Positions 7,912 through 17,157 of a stretch of DNA of 64,000 nt are shown piece by piece. Within the stretch, counting starts at the first letter, position 1. Each line of letters begins with the position of its first letter. Both the position numbers and the translations under genes were made by a program. Source of the stretch: BOG-1112 sp964611335 (GTDB lineage Bacteria > Bdellovibrionota_B > Oligoflexia > Oligoflexales > Bog-1112); contig CAZSXR010000001.1 of assembly GCA_964611335.1 (NCBI GenBank), forward strand, positions 310,001 to 374,000. The letters run 5' to 3'. The notes under the pieces were generated by a model. It was not told where the DNA came from. It ran no database searches and saw only the letters and a program-made list of their open reading frames with translations.

Positions 7912-10900
7912 TTTGCTGACGTATCTTTTGGATTTTTTGCAAATTGAACCGTTGAAAAAAATCGATGTGAAAGATTTTTTGGCAAATTCAGAGTAGAACT
8001 ATTAGGTGTATCTAACGGATCATAGTAATTCACGAACTCTTCACCCGTTACAGATATATTGGTTGTCTTCCATTGCTCTGCTTCAGAGCCTGAACGCAAT
8101 ACAGTTCCAGAAGGAAGCTCTACCAAATAAGGTTGTGTCTTTTCTTCATTCACAAGAGGCCATTCGTCTTGCATATTCGGATCTGCAAAGTCTGCATATC
8201 TCTTAATCTCAATCACATCTTTCAAAAAATCCGTCCAAATCGGTAAAGCTCCCTTCCCCCCTGCAATACGTTGTGAACCCTTTGCCATAATCTTGTTCAT
8301 GTCGTAACCGACATAAGTAGCCACAGTGTAACTATTTTCAGGACTAAGTGGTTTTCCAATCTCGGTCGGATAGGGCATAAACCCCGCAAAATAAGCAGTT
8401 TTGTAATCGTTCGTCGTTCCTGTTTTCCCAAAGGCTGGAACTCTTAAAGGACGAACTTTCCCAGAAGGGTCTGCAACATTTGCAAATAGCTCACCTCTCG
8501 CTCGTCGTCCTGTCCCATGTGTAATCACTTTGCGAAGAATTTCGCGAACTTGCTGGGCTGCAAAAGAATCGACTAGTTGACGTTCTTTGCGATCTGCATT
8601 GTAAAGTACATTTCCAAAGCGATCCTCAATCCGTTTGATAAAAGAAAGTTGGTTATTAGCACCCTGTTCGAAAAATTTATAAACTTTTCCATTTGAAAAT
8701 GTCTGATACATCTTTGCAACTTCGCTCGTAGCGACATCATTTGTGCCAAGAGGGAATGATAAAACAGGTTCTAGTCTGCTCTGCACTCCAGCAGCATGGG
8801 AAAGGGCTACAAGGTATTCCAAACCTAAAGCTATTCGGAAATCATGGTGTTGGAAGTAAGAATACAATTTATAAGGATCATCTTTCTGTTTTATTTCCAC
8901 ATCTTGAAGATGTTTTTTGATAAGCTCACCAATTTGATCCAAAGTCGTACTCGGTACAAGACCATCAACATAAAATGATTCTGCTAATTGTGTAAGTTTA
9001 GGCGTTGGTAAATTTGTATTTACAGATTTGAGAACAGTTTCGAAGTCTTTAATCTCTACAAGTCTTCCCTGTACTTTAGGAAAAGGAATACTCTCTGAAC
9101 TGAAAATACCCTCTTCTTCAGGAAGACGTGTGTAATATGCAAATGTCAAAGTAGGGGTGTCTGTCATAACTCTGAATTTTTTCAAAGTGTTTAAAACCGA
9201 GACGTCACCAAGTACATGTTCCATTCCCAATCTATCAATAGAATCTTGCAAATTTTTTAAATCCACTAACAAAAGAGCATTCAAAGCTTTTAATCGCAAA
9301 TAATTGTTAGCAAGCAAATCTTGACGTATTGTTTTTTCTTTGGTGTTAAATTCTTCTCCACTTGCAGAATGAATGTGCTTTATAGACTGCACATAACCAT
9401 GTCCCCACCACATCTGTTTCAAAATACGCAGAAGATTTTCATCATTTGCAAAAACAAGATCGGGAGCCATGTCATTCACAGCATTTGTAAGTTGAAAATT
9501 TTCAACTCCCGCATCATCCAGAGATACACCCGTTTTTTTTGCAACTCGGAAGTGATAATCTCTTGGAACTTCCGACGAGTTCGGATTCAGTCCCATGCTT
9601 TCTAAAAGCTGTTTAAATTGATCGAAACTTACTTTGTCTAACAAATGTGCTGCAAGGTTCACAGATCCTAAGTTTTCAGATTTAACTCCAGCCCAAAGCA
9701 TAGAGACAAAGTCGTAAGGAGAGTAGTGATCAGGTCTTGGAAAATAATGACGTCCTTGATAAGGAAAAATCTGTCGTGTGTTATCCAATTTATCGGTCAG
9801 AGACCAACCTAGTTGTAATGCAGCGAAAAACACCTCGCTTTTAAATACAGATCCTGCTTGCCGTTTTGCTGTTACTGCGCGATTGTATCCCAAAGTATCA
9901 AACCCTGAAACAATAGCTTTCACTTCTCCTTTGTCTAAAGCTATTAAACCTCCACTCACCGTAGGTCTTTTGTGAAGTTCAAGAACAGCTTCGTTGCTGT
10001 CGCGATTGTAAGACATCACTTCTACATAAAGGATATCTCCAACTTTAATTTTACTCATAAACTGTTCGAAATATTTTTCGTAACCTTTACCATCCACTTG
10101 ATTCAAAGTTTTTGCATAACGAATCAGAGAGTCTGTGGGGATCATCCCATGAGGACCCGCTTCAAAAGTAATTTTGATAGAACCATTTTGTAAAGATCGA
10201 CTCGGGATTTCTTCAACTTTCCCGTAAACAAAATCATCCAGATTCAAATTGCGAAGAGGTTTAAAATTTTCAGGGGCTTCTGTAGAAAAACCTGTCAGCA
10301 CCGTTTCTAAACGCGATAGATTGCGTCGCATAGCAAGCTGCGCAGACCTTTGAAAATCTGCATTTAATGTTGTGAAAACTTTCAAGCCTGCAATGCTGAT
10401 ATCTTCCGGATTTTGAATGCCCAAAGCTTCCAGTATTTCTTTCTTACCCAGTTGAGACTGTACTAAGTCTACAAGAGAAACTTCTGCAGTCCTAAACTCT
10501 CCGCGCTTGAAAGGAACAGGTGTTTTCACTGCAGTGTTGTATTCCTCTCTCGAAATCCATTTCTGATCATACATCTGTGCAAGAACGTAATTCTTTCGTT
10601 CGTTTGCATAAGCTATAGCCTGCTCTTTGTCGTTACGATTGTATTTGATGAAGGGATTGTATTTTCCGGGACCTTTGACGGAACCGGCAATGAATGCGGC
10701 TTCGTTTAAAGTCAGATCTTTTACATTTTTATCAAAGTAATAGCGTGCTGCAATGTCTACACCATTTCCATTTCCTACAACATGGAATTGGTTCAAATAG
10801 AATTCGAGAATCTGTCTTTTGTCATAGATTCTTTCAAGCTGTAATGCACGAGTCATCTCCCTAAACTTTCGAGAAAAGGAAGGTTCCCAATCATTGATTA

Positions 10901-11318
10901 TATTTTTAACAGTTTGCTGCGTAAGGGTGGAACCCCCTCGACGAAATTGACCATGATTTAGAAGACCTTCGAAAAATGCACTCCCAATCGCAAGCGGGTC
11001 TATTCCATAATGGTGGTAGAAATTTTTGTCTTCAACCGCAACAATGGCGTTGATCATGTGTGCAGGGATTTCATCGATAGGGACATAACGACGGTGTCGT
11101 GATTCGAAAATACTTCCAATGCGCGTTTTTCCATCGTCGTAGAAAAGACTCGTTTCTTCTTGGAACATTGCAAGAATAGTCGTTTTTTTCAACTGGGTGA
11201 AGTCACCGAACTTCACTTGCCAGAAGACATGGGCAAGGGCTGCTCCCGCTATACCTATAACTAGGAAAAACCCAAAAACCGAGGACCAAAGAATTAACTT
11301 GAAGATGCTTTTAAACAT
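7908..11318 (-). CDS. Class A penicillin-binding protein (PBP1A-like), enlarged
   Basis: Bifunctional peptidoglycan synthase in the inner membrane facing the periplasm. One N-terminal membrane segment (residues 8-32) is followed by a glycosyltransferase domain with catalytic E96 in VEDKNFYHHYGID and RRGGSTLTQQ at 126-135. The transpeptidase domain has SVFK (S490, K493), an SxN-type motif SVN, and KTGTTN (K965). At about 1136 aa it is some 250-300 residues longer than usual. The extra sequence lies between the SxN motif and KTGTTN, a region of unknown function rich in helices. I chose the ATG at 11318 because it places the membrane segment at the very N terminus; a GTG at 11366 has no ribosome site. 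The gap to the upstream ABC-F gene is 90 bases, so they may share a transcript. Confidence 0.92.
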   Translation of the reverse strand: MFKSIFKLILWSSVFGFFLVIGIAGAALAHVFWQVKFGDFTQLKKTTILAMFQEETSLFYDDGKTRIGSIFESRHRRYVPIDEIPAHMINAIVAVEDKNFYHHYGIDPLAIGSAFFEGLLNHGQFRRGGSTLTQQTVKNIINDWEPSFSRKFREMTRALQLERIYDKRQILEFYLNQFHVVGNGNGVDIAARYYFDKNVKDLTLNEAAFIAGSVKGPGKYNPFIKYNRNDKEQAIAYANERKNYVLAQMYDQKWISREEYNTAVKTPVPFKRGEFRTAEVSLVDLVQSQLGKKEILEALGIQNPEDISIAGLKVFTTLNADFQRSAQLAMRRNLSRLETVLTGFSTEAPENFKPLRNLNLDDFVYGKVEEIPSRSLQNGSIKITFEAGPHGMIPTDSLIRYAKTLNQVDGKGYEKYFEQFMSKIKVGDILYVEVMSYNRDSNEAVLELHKRPTVSGGLIALDKGEVKAIVSGFDTLGYNRAVTAKRQAGSVFKSEVFFAALQLGWSLTDKLDNTRQIFPYQGRHYFPRPDHYSPYDFVSMLWAGVKSENLGSVNLAAHLLDKVSFDQFKQLLESMGLNPNSSEVPRDYHFRVAKKTGVSLDDAGVENFQLTNAVNDMAPDLVFANDENLLRILKQMWWGHGYVQSIKHIHSASGEEFNTKEKTIRQDLLANNYLRLKALNALLLVDLKNLQDSIDRLGMEHVLGDVSVLNTLKKFRVMTDTPTLTFAYYTRLPEEEGIFSSESIPFPKVQGRLVEIKDFETVLKSVNTNLPTPKLTQLAESFYVDGLVPSTTLDQIGELIKKHLQDVEIKQKDDPYKLYSYFQHHDFRIALGLEYLVALSHAAGVQSRLEPVLSFPLGTNDVATSEVAKMYQTFSNGKVYKFFEQGANNQLSFIKRIEDRFGNVLYNADRKERQLVDSFAAQQVREILRKVITHGTGRRARGELFANVADPSGKVRPLRVPAFGKTGTTNDYKTAYFAGFMPYPTEIGKPLSPENSYTVATYVGYDMNKIMAKGSQRIAGGKGALPIWTDFLKDVIEIKRYADFADPNMQDEWPLVNEEKTQPYLVELPSGTVLRSGSEAEQWKTTNISVTGEEFVNYYDPLDTPNSSTLNLPKNLSHRFFSTVQFAKNPKDTSAN

Positions 11319-11408
11319 GTTCTGCCCATAAAGCCGTGAAAGAATATCTAATCCAAGATAATGCACAATACGGTGAGGGTAAACGGGAAAAAAAGAGAAA
11401 AGGGGAGA

Positions 11409-13316
11409 TTAGTTTTTGCTAAGGGTTTCGCTAGCTTTGAGCCACTGGTCTTCCAAGTTCTGCAAGTCTTTCTCCAAATCCAGCTTACGTGAAGCCAGCT
11501 CGTAACACCGCTGATGATCCTTTGTGGCTTTCAAAAGTTCAGAGTCGCAGTCCTGAATCTTCTTATTGATGCCTTCCATTTGCTCTTCAAATTTTAGAAC
11601 CTGCTTACGAAGTTGATTGAGTTCTTTCTCTCTTTCTTTTTCTTTTTGTGGACTTCTTGCTTTCTTCACAGGATTATGTTGATTTTCATCTTCGACTTGG
11701 AAAACATCTGGAAATCCACAGCCTGCAGCAAGTCTTTGGTAGTCATCGATCTTTCCTTCGAAAAGCATCGCTCGGCCTTCCTTCGTCATCACAAAAACAT
11801 GCGTACAAATTTCATCGATAAAATCTCTGTCGTGACTTACAAACACAACTGTACCTGTGTAGTCTTTAAGAGCTTTTGTCAGGCACGCAATACTGTTCAT
11901 ATCCAAGTGATTTGTAGGTTCATCAAGCATAACAAGGTTTGCTTTTTTCCCAAGTATGCATGCAAGACCTACTCGACTTTTTTCTCCACCACTCAGAACA
12001 GAAACAGGTTTGAAAACATCAGCACCTCGGAATAAAAAACCACCGAGTATACTTCGTGCTTGAGGTTCTCCAATGGGTGATGCAGAAAGTAAGTTTTCAA
12101 GAACCGTTGCGTCTGCATTCAAGTATTCCAACTGATCCTGAGAGAAATATGCTTTGATCGTGCGTGGTGAAAGTGTGAACGTTCCACCGAGTGAGTTACG
12201 AATTCCTACGATCGTTTTTAAAAGAGTCGACTTACCAATCCCGTTTGCTCCGATAATAGCAACCTTCTGACCCTTCTCTACAATAAGATCGATGTTCTTA
12301 CACAAAGGAGTTTGATAACCAATAGCACCCTTTTCGATTTGTAAAACAATACGATCTACAGGTGCAGGATCGGGAAGGTTGAAATGGATCACAGGTTGAG
12401 GCTTCGCTATAGGAACTTCACTCATTTCATCTTCTAACTTTTCAATCAGTTTGCGCTTGGATTGCGCCTGAGCTGCTTTCGAAGCTTTGGCACCAAAACG
12501 ATCTACGAATGTTTGCATAGCATCACGCTTGTCTTGCAAATTTTTCATAGTTTTTTCTGCAAGCTCATAGCCCTCAGCCTGCTTGCGAATGAAAAAGTCA
12601 TAGTTCCCCGCATATGACATCAGACGCCCCGAAGAAATATGCAAAGTCGTATTCGCAAGTCTATTTAAAAGATGACGGTCGTGTGAAACAAAGATCAAAG
12701 TTCCTGTAAAATTTTGTAAGTATCTTTCCACCCAGGCGAGAGAAGGTAAGTCGAGGTGGTTTGTAGGTTCATCGAGAATCAGCACTTCGGGATCAATAAG
12801 AAAAAGTTTTGCAAGCTCCACTCGCATTCTCCAACCACCAGACAGTGTTTTGGGAGAATTGAGCATTTGTTTTTTGTCAAAACCTAAACCGAGTAATATT
12901 TTTTCCGCTTTCGAACGCAACTCATATCCACCTTCCAAACGGTACTGAGTTTCAGCTTTTTCGAAAGCCTCTAACGTTTTGTCATCGGTATTGTGTTCTA
13001 AAGCAGCAAGTGTAGCATTCATTTTTTGATGGAGCGTAAGAATTTTTTCATTCGCAGATTCACACTCTTCAATAATGCTTTCTTTGGGATTCTGATTGGG
13101 TTCCTGTGGAAGATATCCAATTAAGCAATTATTGGGCTTAACGATTTCCCCACCATCCATCGTATCCAGTCCGCAAAGTATATTGAGCAGAGTTGTCTTT
13201 CCTGCTCCGTTATCACCCACCACGGCGATTTTTTTGCCAATAGGAAATTGGTAGCTTTGCCTGATTAAAATATCTTTATTTTCATAGTGTTTGCTTAGAT
13301 TTTCGATGCGGATCAT
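11409..13316 (-). CDS. ABC-F family ATPase (ribosome-associated type)
   Basis: A 635-aa soluble protein with two ATP-binding cassettes and no membrane segments, the ABC-F layout (Uup, EttA, YheS). The first cassette has Walker A GDNGAGKT (34-41), signature LSGGW (158-162) and Walker B LILDEPTNHLD (179-189). The second has GANGIGKS (356-363), LSGGEKSR (441-448) and VMLDEPTNHLD (462-472). Between them is the charged linker with a long helix. The C terminus (about 560-632) is a coiled coil rich in Lys and Glu, as in Uup and YheS. Members act on the ribosome, relieving stalls or tuning translation; the exact subfamily is not decided here, but YheS-like is my preference. It lies directly upstream of the PBP gene on the same strand. 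Confidence 0.9.
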   Translation of the reverse strand: MIRIENLSKHYENKDILIRQSYQFPIGKKIAVVGDNGAGKTTLLNILCGLDTMDGGEIVKPNNCLIGYLPQEPNQNPKESIIEECESANEKILTLHQKMNATLAALEHNTDDKTLEAFEKAETQYRLEGGYELRSKAEKILLGLGFDKKQMLNSPKTLSGGWRMRVELAKLFLIDPEVLILDEPTNHLDLPSLAWVERYLQNFTGTLIFVSHDRHLLNRLANTTLHISSGRLMSYAGNYDFFIRKQAEGYELAEKTMKNLQDKRDAMQTFVDRFGAKASKAAQAQSKRKLIEKLEDEMSEVPIAKPQPVIHFNLPDPAPVDRIVLQIEKGAIGYQTPLCKNIDLIVEKGQKVAIIGANGIGKSTLLKTIVGIRNSLGGTFTLSPRTIKAYFSQDQLEYLNADATVLENLLSASPIGEPQARSILGGFLFRGADVFKPVSVLSGGEKSRVGLACILGKKANLVMLDEPTNHLDMNSIACLTKALKDYTGTVVFVSHDRDFIDEICTHVFVMTKEGRAMLFEGKIDDYQRLAAGCGFPDVFQVEDENQHNPVKKARSPQKEKEREKELNQLRKQVLKFEEQMEGINKKIQDCDSELLKATKDHQRCYELASRKLDLEKDLQNLEDQWLKASETLSKN

Positions 13317-13359
13317 AGAGTTCTTAGTCCAAAAAACAGGGGAGAATTCTCATAAAACT

Positions 13360-13384
13360 AGCCTAGTTGTATCAGTCCTAGGCT
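13360..13384 (-). terminator. Possible terminator after the large lipoprotein gene
   Basis: AGCCTAG at 13360-13366 and CTAGGCT at 13378-13384 form a perfect seven-base stem with an eleven-base loop, 23 bases past the stop of the minus-strand lipoprotein gene. On the minus strand it is followed by AGTTTTATG, a weak T-run. A weak rho-independent terminator is the best reading. Confidence 0.4.
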
Positions 13385-13406
13385 GAATTTCGCAAGCTTT
13401 TTGCTT

Positions 13407-15314
13407 TTATTTTGAGAGAGCAGCTTGTGTGGGGAGAGATAATCCGTATGCATTAGTGATCTGTATGTTGGTGAGTGAGATCAGAGTGAGGTCTTGTGCA
13501 ATGTTGTTGATGTACGGAGATAGGCTTGCTCCCTTTGTGCAGATGTCTGTGTTTTTATCGTTGGAAGTAGAGTCTGCGAGTTCTAGTATGGATTTTTGTG
13601 TAGCTAAAGTCGTTGCAAAATAAACAAGGGATCCAAGAGCCACACCGGATTTGATAAGGTATTGTGCTTTTTCGAGTGGAATTGTGAATCTCTTCAACTG
13701 GTGAATGCCAGCATAGTCAGTAGGAGCAAGAGGAGAGGCGTACCAAGGTGGTGCATACTTGCTTTCAATGGTCACTAAACCTTTATTAGTGTTATCTGGA
13801 TTTAAACTCTTTCGAGAATCGAAAGCGCTTTTTATATTTCCTTTTCCAAATTCTTGTATCTGTGCTTCTGTAAGGCGAGCTGCTGGGAAATCATTTCTTT
13901 TAATTGCATATTCTCTATAGGAACTGTCTCGTCCGAAGAGAGAGCGAGGGTCAAAAGCTGAAGAGGTGGTGGTTTTAGTATTCCCTCGTTTATCTTCGAG
14001 GGTATAAATTCTTTTTCCATTGTCAGCATACTCACACTCATAGAACCGACCGTTTTCGTAGTATAATTTGTTTTTTATGGGGTCAATGGTTGCAAACTCT
14101 TTGGTCTCTTCCCATTGTTTTCCTTTGACCTCTTCTCCTTCGACTGTATCTTTTTTTACAGTTTGTTTTGAAATCTTGAGAACGGCTTTTGAAGTAGGAT
14201 CTTCGATATAGTAGTGATTATATTTTTTATATTTCCCCATTTTTTCACTACTAACATCCTCTGGATCTACCAGAAATCCAGTAAGAGAATCGTATTGCAA
14301 CGTAATTTCTTTGTTTTTAATGGTGACAGTATGAAGATCTTTAAGCTCAAATCTCCACGCGATCGTATCATATATCGTATTTATAAAAAGCACTCCACTC
14401 ACAATCATACCTACATATTCTAGGGTCTTCCCTATAATGCCCTGTGTATGGCTTACTACATTCATGACGCCACTTGACTGGGCTTGTTCATTTACTTTGT
14501 TTTTAAAATCTTGAGAAAGTAGGGGAACAAAACTGCTCGGAGGCATTGTTAAAAATGCAATTTCCAAATCAGATTCACTCATTGAAGCAAGGGTTTGCAA
14601 GGTTTGTTTTTGATCGGAGCTGATCTTGTTAGGGCAGTTGTTTACATAATTCACAACGTCCGGCAATTTACCGTGAACAACGTTTGTATTTGTAAAAATA
14701 TCTTGTTTGTAATTCTGTAATTTTACAAAAAATTGTGCGAGTTTTAATTTGCTTTGACTTGAGGTGGAGTCCAGTGCTCTCTCGTTTGTCAAATCGACTG
14801 TTGTTGAATTGTAGCATTCCTGTTCATCGCAGAGTTCCAATTGCACGCTACTTGTTGCTGTAAAGACAGGAAGCATAAATTGCAAGCTGCGTATATAGCC
14901 TGTTTGGGAACTTGTGAGATCTGAAGGCAAACTCGAATCTGCATTCGTCGTATTTGCAGTATATTTTACCTTGAATTGATCGGAAGTTACCGAACTGATA
15001 TCCCCACTTTGAGGAATAGCAATCGTAATCATCGGAGCATCAAAACCACCCATATCTTGGAAGACGATGCTTGCAAAATCACTTTGTATAACACCCTGAA
15101 CACCTTGAACCTCTGTTCCCTGAAAAGGTTGTGAACTATCAGGAATCGAAGGAACAGGAAGGGTATTTACGAGAGGACCAGGTTTATACTCGGGTGTTTT
15201 TTCTCCTTCTTTGAAACCGACGTTTTTAGTGGGACCTGGAGTTTCATGTGCAGGTTTACGCATTGCGCAGGCGCCGATGCTGAAGGAAAGGAGGATGCTA
15301 AGTAATTTAAGCAC
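13407..15314 (-). CDS. Large predicted lipoprotein with two internal hydrophobic segments
   Basis: A 635-aa protein not recognised from any named family. It starts with GTG at 15314 behind AAGGAAA. The signal sequence ends in a lipobox, SIGAC, with the lipidated Cys at about residue 16. An N-terminal region (about 60-180) contains VQLELCDEQECYNST, suggesting a small disulfide-bonded beta domain. Two hydrophobic stretches occur later, around EYVGMIVSGVLFINTIY (about 300) and SGVALGSLVYFATTLA (about 575). The same plan is seen in the lipoprotein at 52755-54575: lipobox, Cys-containing N domain, then two hydrophobic helices. They may be distant relatives. Location in the outer membrane or periplasm is inferred from the lipobox only. 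Confidence 0.75.
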   Translation of the reverse strand: MLKLLSILLSFSIGACAMRKPAHETPGPTKNVGFKEGEKTPEYKPGPLVNTLPVPSIPDSSQPFQGTEVQGVQGVIQSDFASIVFQDMGGFDAPMITIAIPQSGDISSVTSDQFKVKYTANTTNADSSLPSDLTSSQTGYIRSLQFMLPVFTATSSVQLELCDEQECYNSTTVDLTNERALDSTSSQSKLKLAQFFVKLQNYKQDIFTNTNVVHGKLPDVVNYVNNCPNKISSDQKQTLQTLASMSESDLEIAFLTMPPSSFVPLLSQDFKNKVNEQAQSSGVMNVVSHTQGIIGKTLEYVGMIVSGVLFINTIYDTIAWRFELKDLHTVTIKNKEITLQYDSLTGFLVDPEDVSSEKMGKYKKYNHYYIEDPTSKAVLKISKQTVKKDTVEGEEVKGKQWEETKEFATIDPIKNKLYYENGRFYECEYADNGKRIYTLEDKRGNTKTTTSSAFDPRSLFGRDSSYREYAIKRNDFPAARLTEAQIQEFGKGNIKSAFDSRKSLNPDNTNKGLVTIESKYAPPWYASPLAPTDYAGIHQLKRFTIPLEKAQYLIKSGVALGSLVYFATTLATQKSILELADSTSNDKNTDICTKGASLSPYINNIAQDLTLISLTNIQITNAYGLSLPTQAALSK

Positions 15315-15378
15315 GGTATGTTTCCTTAAAATGGTATTTACTCCATTTTAGCCGATGCTTTCTTACGAATCTATAGGC

Positions 15379-17157
15379 TCATAAGTGTGCAAGATCACTC
15401 GACCCCATCGCTACCTTTTTATCGGGGAAATATTCATTCCATCGTGTGCTTACAATATAAGCAGTGTCTGGATCACAAAACAATTCTTTAGGGTACCACG
15501 TTTTCATGCGTGCATCGATAAGCACGGGGCCTGTAAAAGAAGGGTGAAAACGTTTGAGTTTTAAGTCTTTTGCATACAAATCTGCAGCAGGTTCGAAGCG
15601 TGTAAAGGTAGTCCATAGGAAAGCAGCTTCCGAATTCAAAGTTTTTTGCAAATTGTCGACAGCTACAATCAAAGGCCACTGGGAAAATTCTTCACACTGA
15701 GCAATGTATTTCACGCAGTCTTTGTCGTTTTCATAACTTGGAATTTCCACAACCAAACAGCCAGGGCAAAAAGCCTGTGCTTTTAAAACAGGGTTTGGAA
15801 TTTTGCTGTTTTCAAAAATTTTAGGCAACTCACGGATCTTTTCCCCTAATCCAAGCAAAACACCCTTGCTTCCATGATTGATATTCGGACCTGTGTAATC
15901 TAAGGAATCCATTGCGAGTTTAGAAAATACATAGAGGTCTTTTTCCCACTGCACCCTTTCTAAAACATGAATCAACACTGAACGAAAATCTTTCAAATCC
16001 ACTTTCTCATTCAGAATCATAAGAAATTTTGTAAGAGACAGTTGTCCTTCACCTAATATTCGGAAAGCTGCAGTCATAGCTTCTCTACTGAATCGTTCTT
16101 TGATCACACATGCTGTCAGTGCATGAAAACCAGTCTCTCCATAACTCCATAGATCTTCAACCTGTGGCATAACGAGTGGAAATAAAGGTGAGAGCATCTC
16201 TTGTAAGTAATCACCTAAGTAAAAATCTTCCTGGCGAGGTTTTCCTACTACTGTTGCTGGGAAAATAGCATTTTCATCGTGAAAAATATTTTTCACTTGG
16301 AAAACTGGGTAGTCATGTTGCAAGGAATAGTACCCGTAGTGATCACCAAAGGGGCCTTCAGGTTTACGAACATGGGGAGGCATTTCGCCTTGCAAACAGA
16401 ATTCAAAATCGAGGAGGTGTGAAGAAGCACCCTTCCATCTTCGAAGTTTTTTTTCTTGAACAAGAGATGCAAGTAAAATCTCTGGTACGTTTTCAGGAAG
16501 AGGTGCAATCGCAGAAAGTAATAAAGCAGGAGGTCCACCGAGATAAACATGAACAGGCAAAGGTCTGTTCTCCTGTTCTGCTTCGTAAAAGTGGAAGCCT
16601 CCACCCTTTCCAATTTGGAAGTGTATGCCTGCTTCTTCTTTTGAAAAAATCTGCATGCGATAGATTCCCAAGTTCTCCCCCTTTCTTCCAGAAGTATGTA
16701 CGAGTGGAAGAGTAAGAAAAGGACCTCCGTCTTCTATCCAGCTTGTGATGGCGGGCAATTGTGTGAGGTCTGCGTTGGGAATTTTATACGGAACATTTTG
16801 TGATGAAGGTCGTGTTCCTACGTTTAAAAGACCTTTAAATAAGCCTCTAAAAGCCCATGCTTTTTTCAGAGTAGGAGGAAAAGCTTGCTCTGCAGCCTGC
16901 ACCGCAGTTCGTAAGAAAGCTTCTGGTTTTTTCCCAAACGCAAGATCTACTCGTTTCTTCGTTCCGAAAAGATTGGTTGCAACAGGAAAGTTTTTTCCTT
17001 TCACATTTGTAAACAGCAAGGCAGGTCCGTTCGCGGCAATTACACGTCGGTGTATTTCTGCAAGTTCTAAGTAGGGATCAACAGGAGCAGAAATAGTCAC
17101 CAGTTCTTTTTCTTCTCGAAGTTTTTGTAGGAAGGCTTTCAGATTTGTATAGCTCAT
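15379..17157 (-). CDS. UbiD family decarboxylase
   Basis: A 592-aa member of the UbiD family, prenylated-FMN-dependent (de)carboxylases that in many bacteria act in ubiquinone or menaquinone synthesis. The N-terminal pattern LREEKELVTISAPVDPYLELAEIHRR, the central HVRKPEGPFGDHYGYYS (GPFGD is the family landmark), the TVVGKPRQEDFYLG segment and the C-terminal DTAYIVSTRWNEYFPDKK all fit. The start is the ATG at 17157, which forms an ATGA overlap with the stop of the upstream methyltransferase gene; a further upstream in-frame start would lie inside that gene. No ubiX-like flavin prenyltransferase is in the window. The length is a little above E. coli UbiD (497 aa), closer to the longer UbiD/MqnL-type proteins, so menaquinone synthesis is possible but unproven. 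Confidence 0.88.
   Translation of the reverse strand: MSYTNLKAFLQKLREEKELVTISAPVDPYLELAEIHRRVIAANGPALLFTNVKGKNFPVATNLFGTKKRVDLAFGKKPEAFLRTAVQAAEQAFPPTLKKAWAFRGLFKGLLNVGTRPSSQNVPYKIPNADLTQLPAITSWIEDGGPFLTLPLVHTSGRKGENLGIYRMQIFSKEEAGIHFQIGKGGGFHFYEAEQENRPLPVHVYLGGPPALLLSAIAPLPENVPEILLASLVQEKKLRRWKGASSHLLDFEFCLQGEMPPHVRKPEGPFGDHYGYYSLQHDYPVFQVKNIFHDENAIFPATVVGKPRQEDFYLGDYLQEMLSPLFPLVMPQVEDLWSYGETGFHALTACVIKERFSREAMTAAFRILGEGQLSLTKFLMILNEKVDLKDFRSVLIHVLERVQWEKDLYVFSKLAMDSLDYTGPNINHGSKGVLLGLGEKIRELPKIFENSKIPNPVLKAQAFCPGCLVVEIPSYENDKDCVKYIAQCEEFSQWPLIVAVDNLQKTLNSEAAFLWTTFTRFEPAADLYAKDLKLKRFHPSFTGPVLIDARMKTWYPKELFCDPDTAYIVSTRWNEYFPDKKVAMGSSDLAHL

Noticed and set aside
11613..12035. 140-codon frame antisense to the ABC-F gene
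   Set aside because: Composition follows the opposite strand's codons; no domain or signal; shadow frame.
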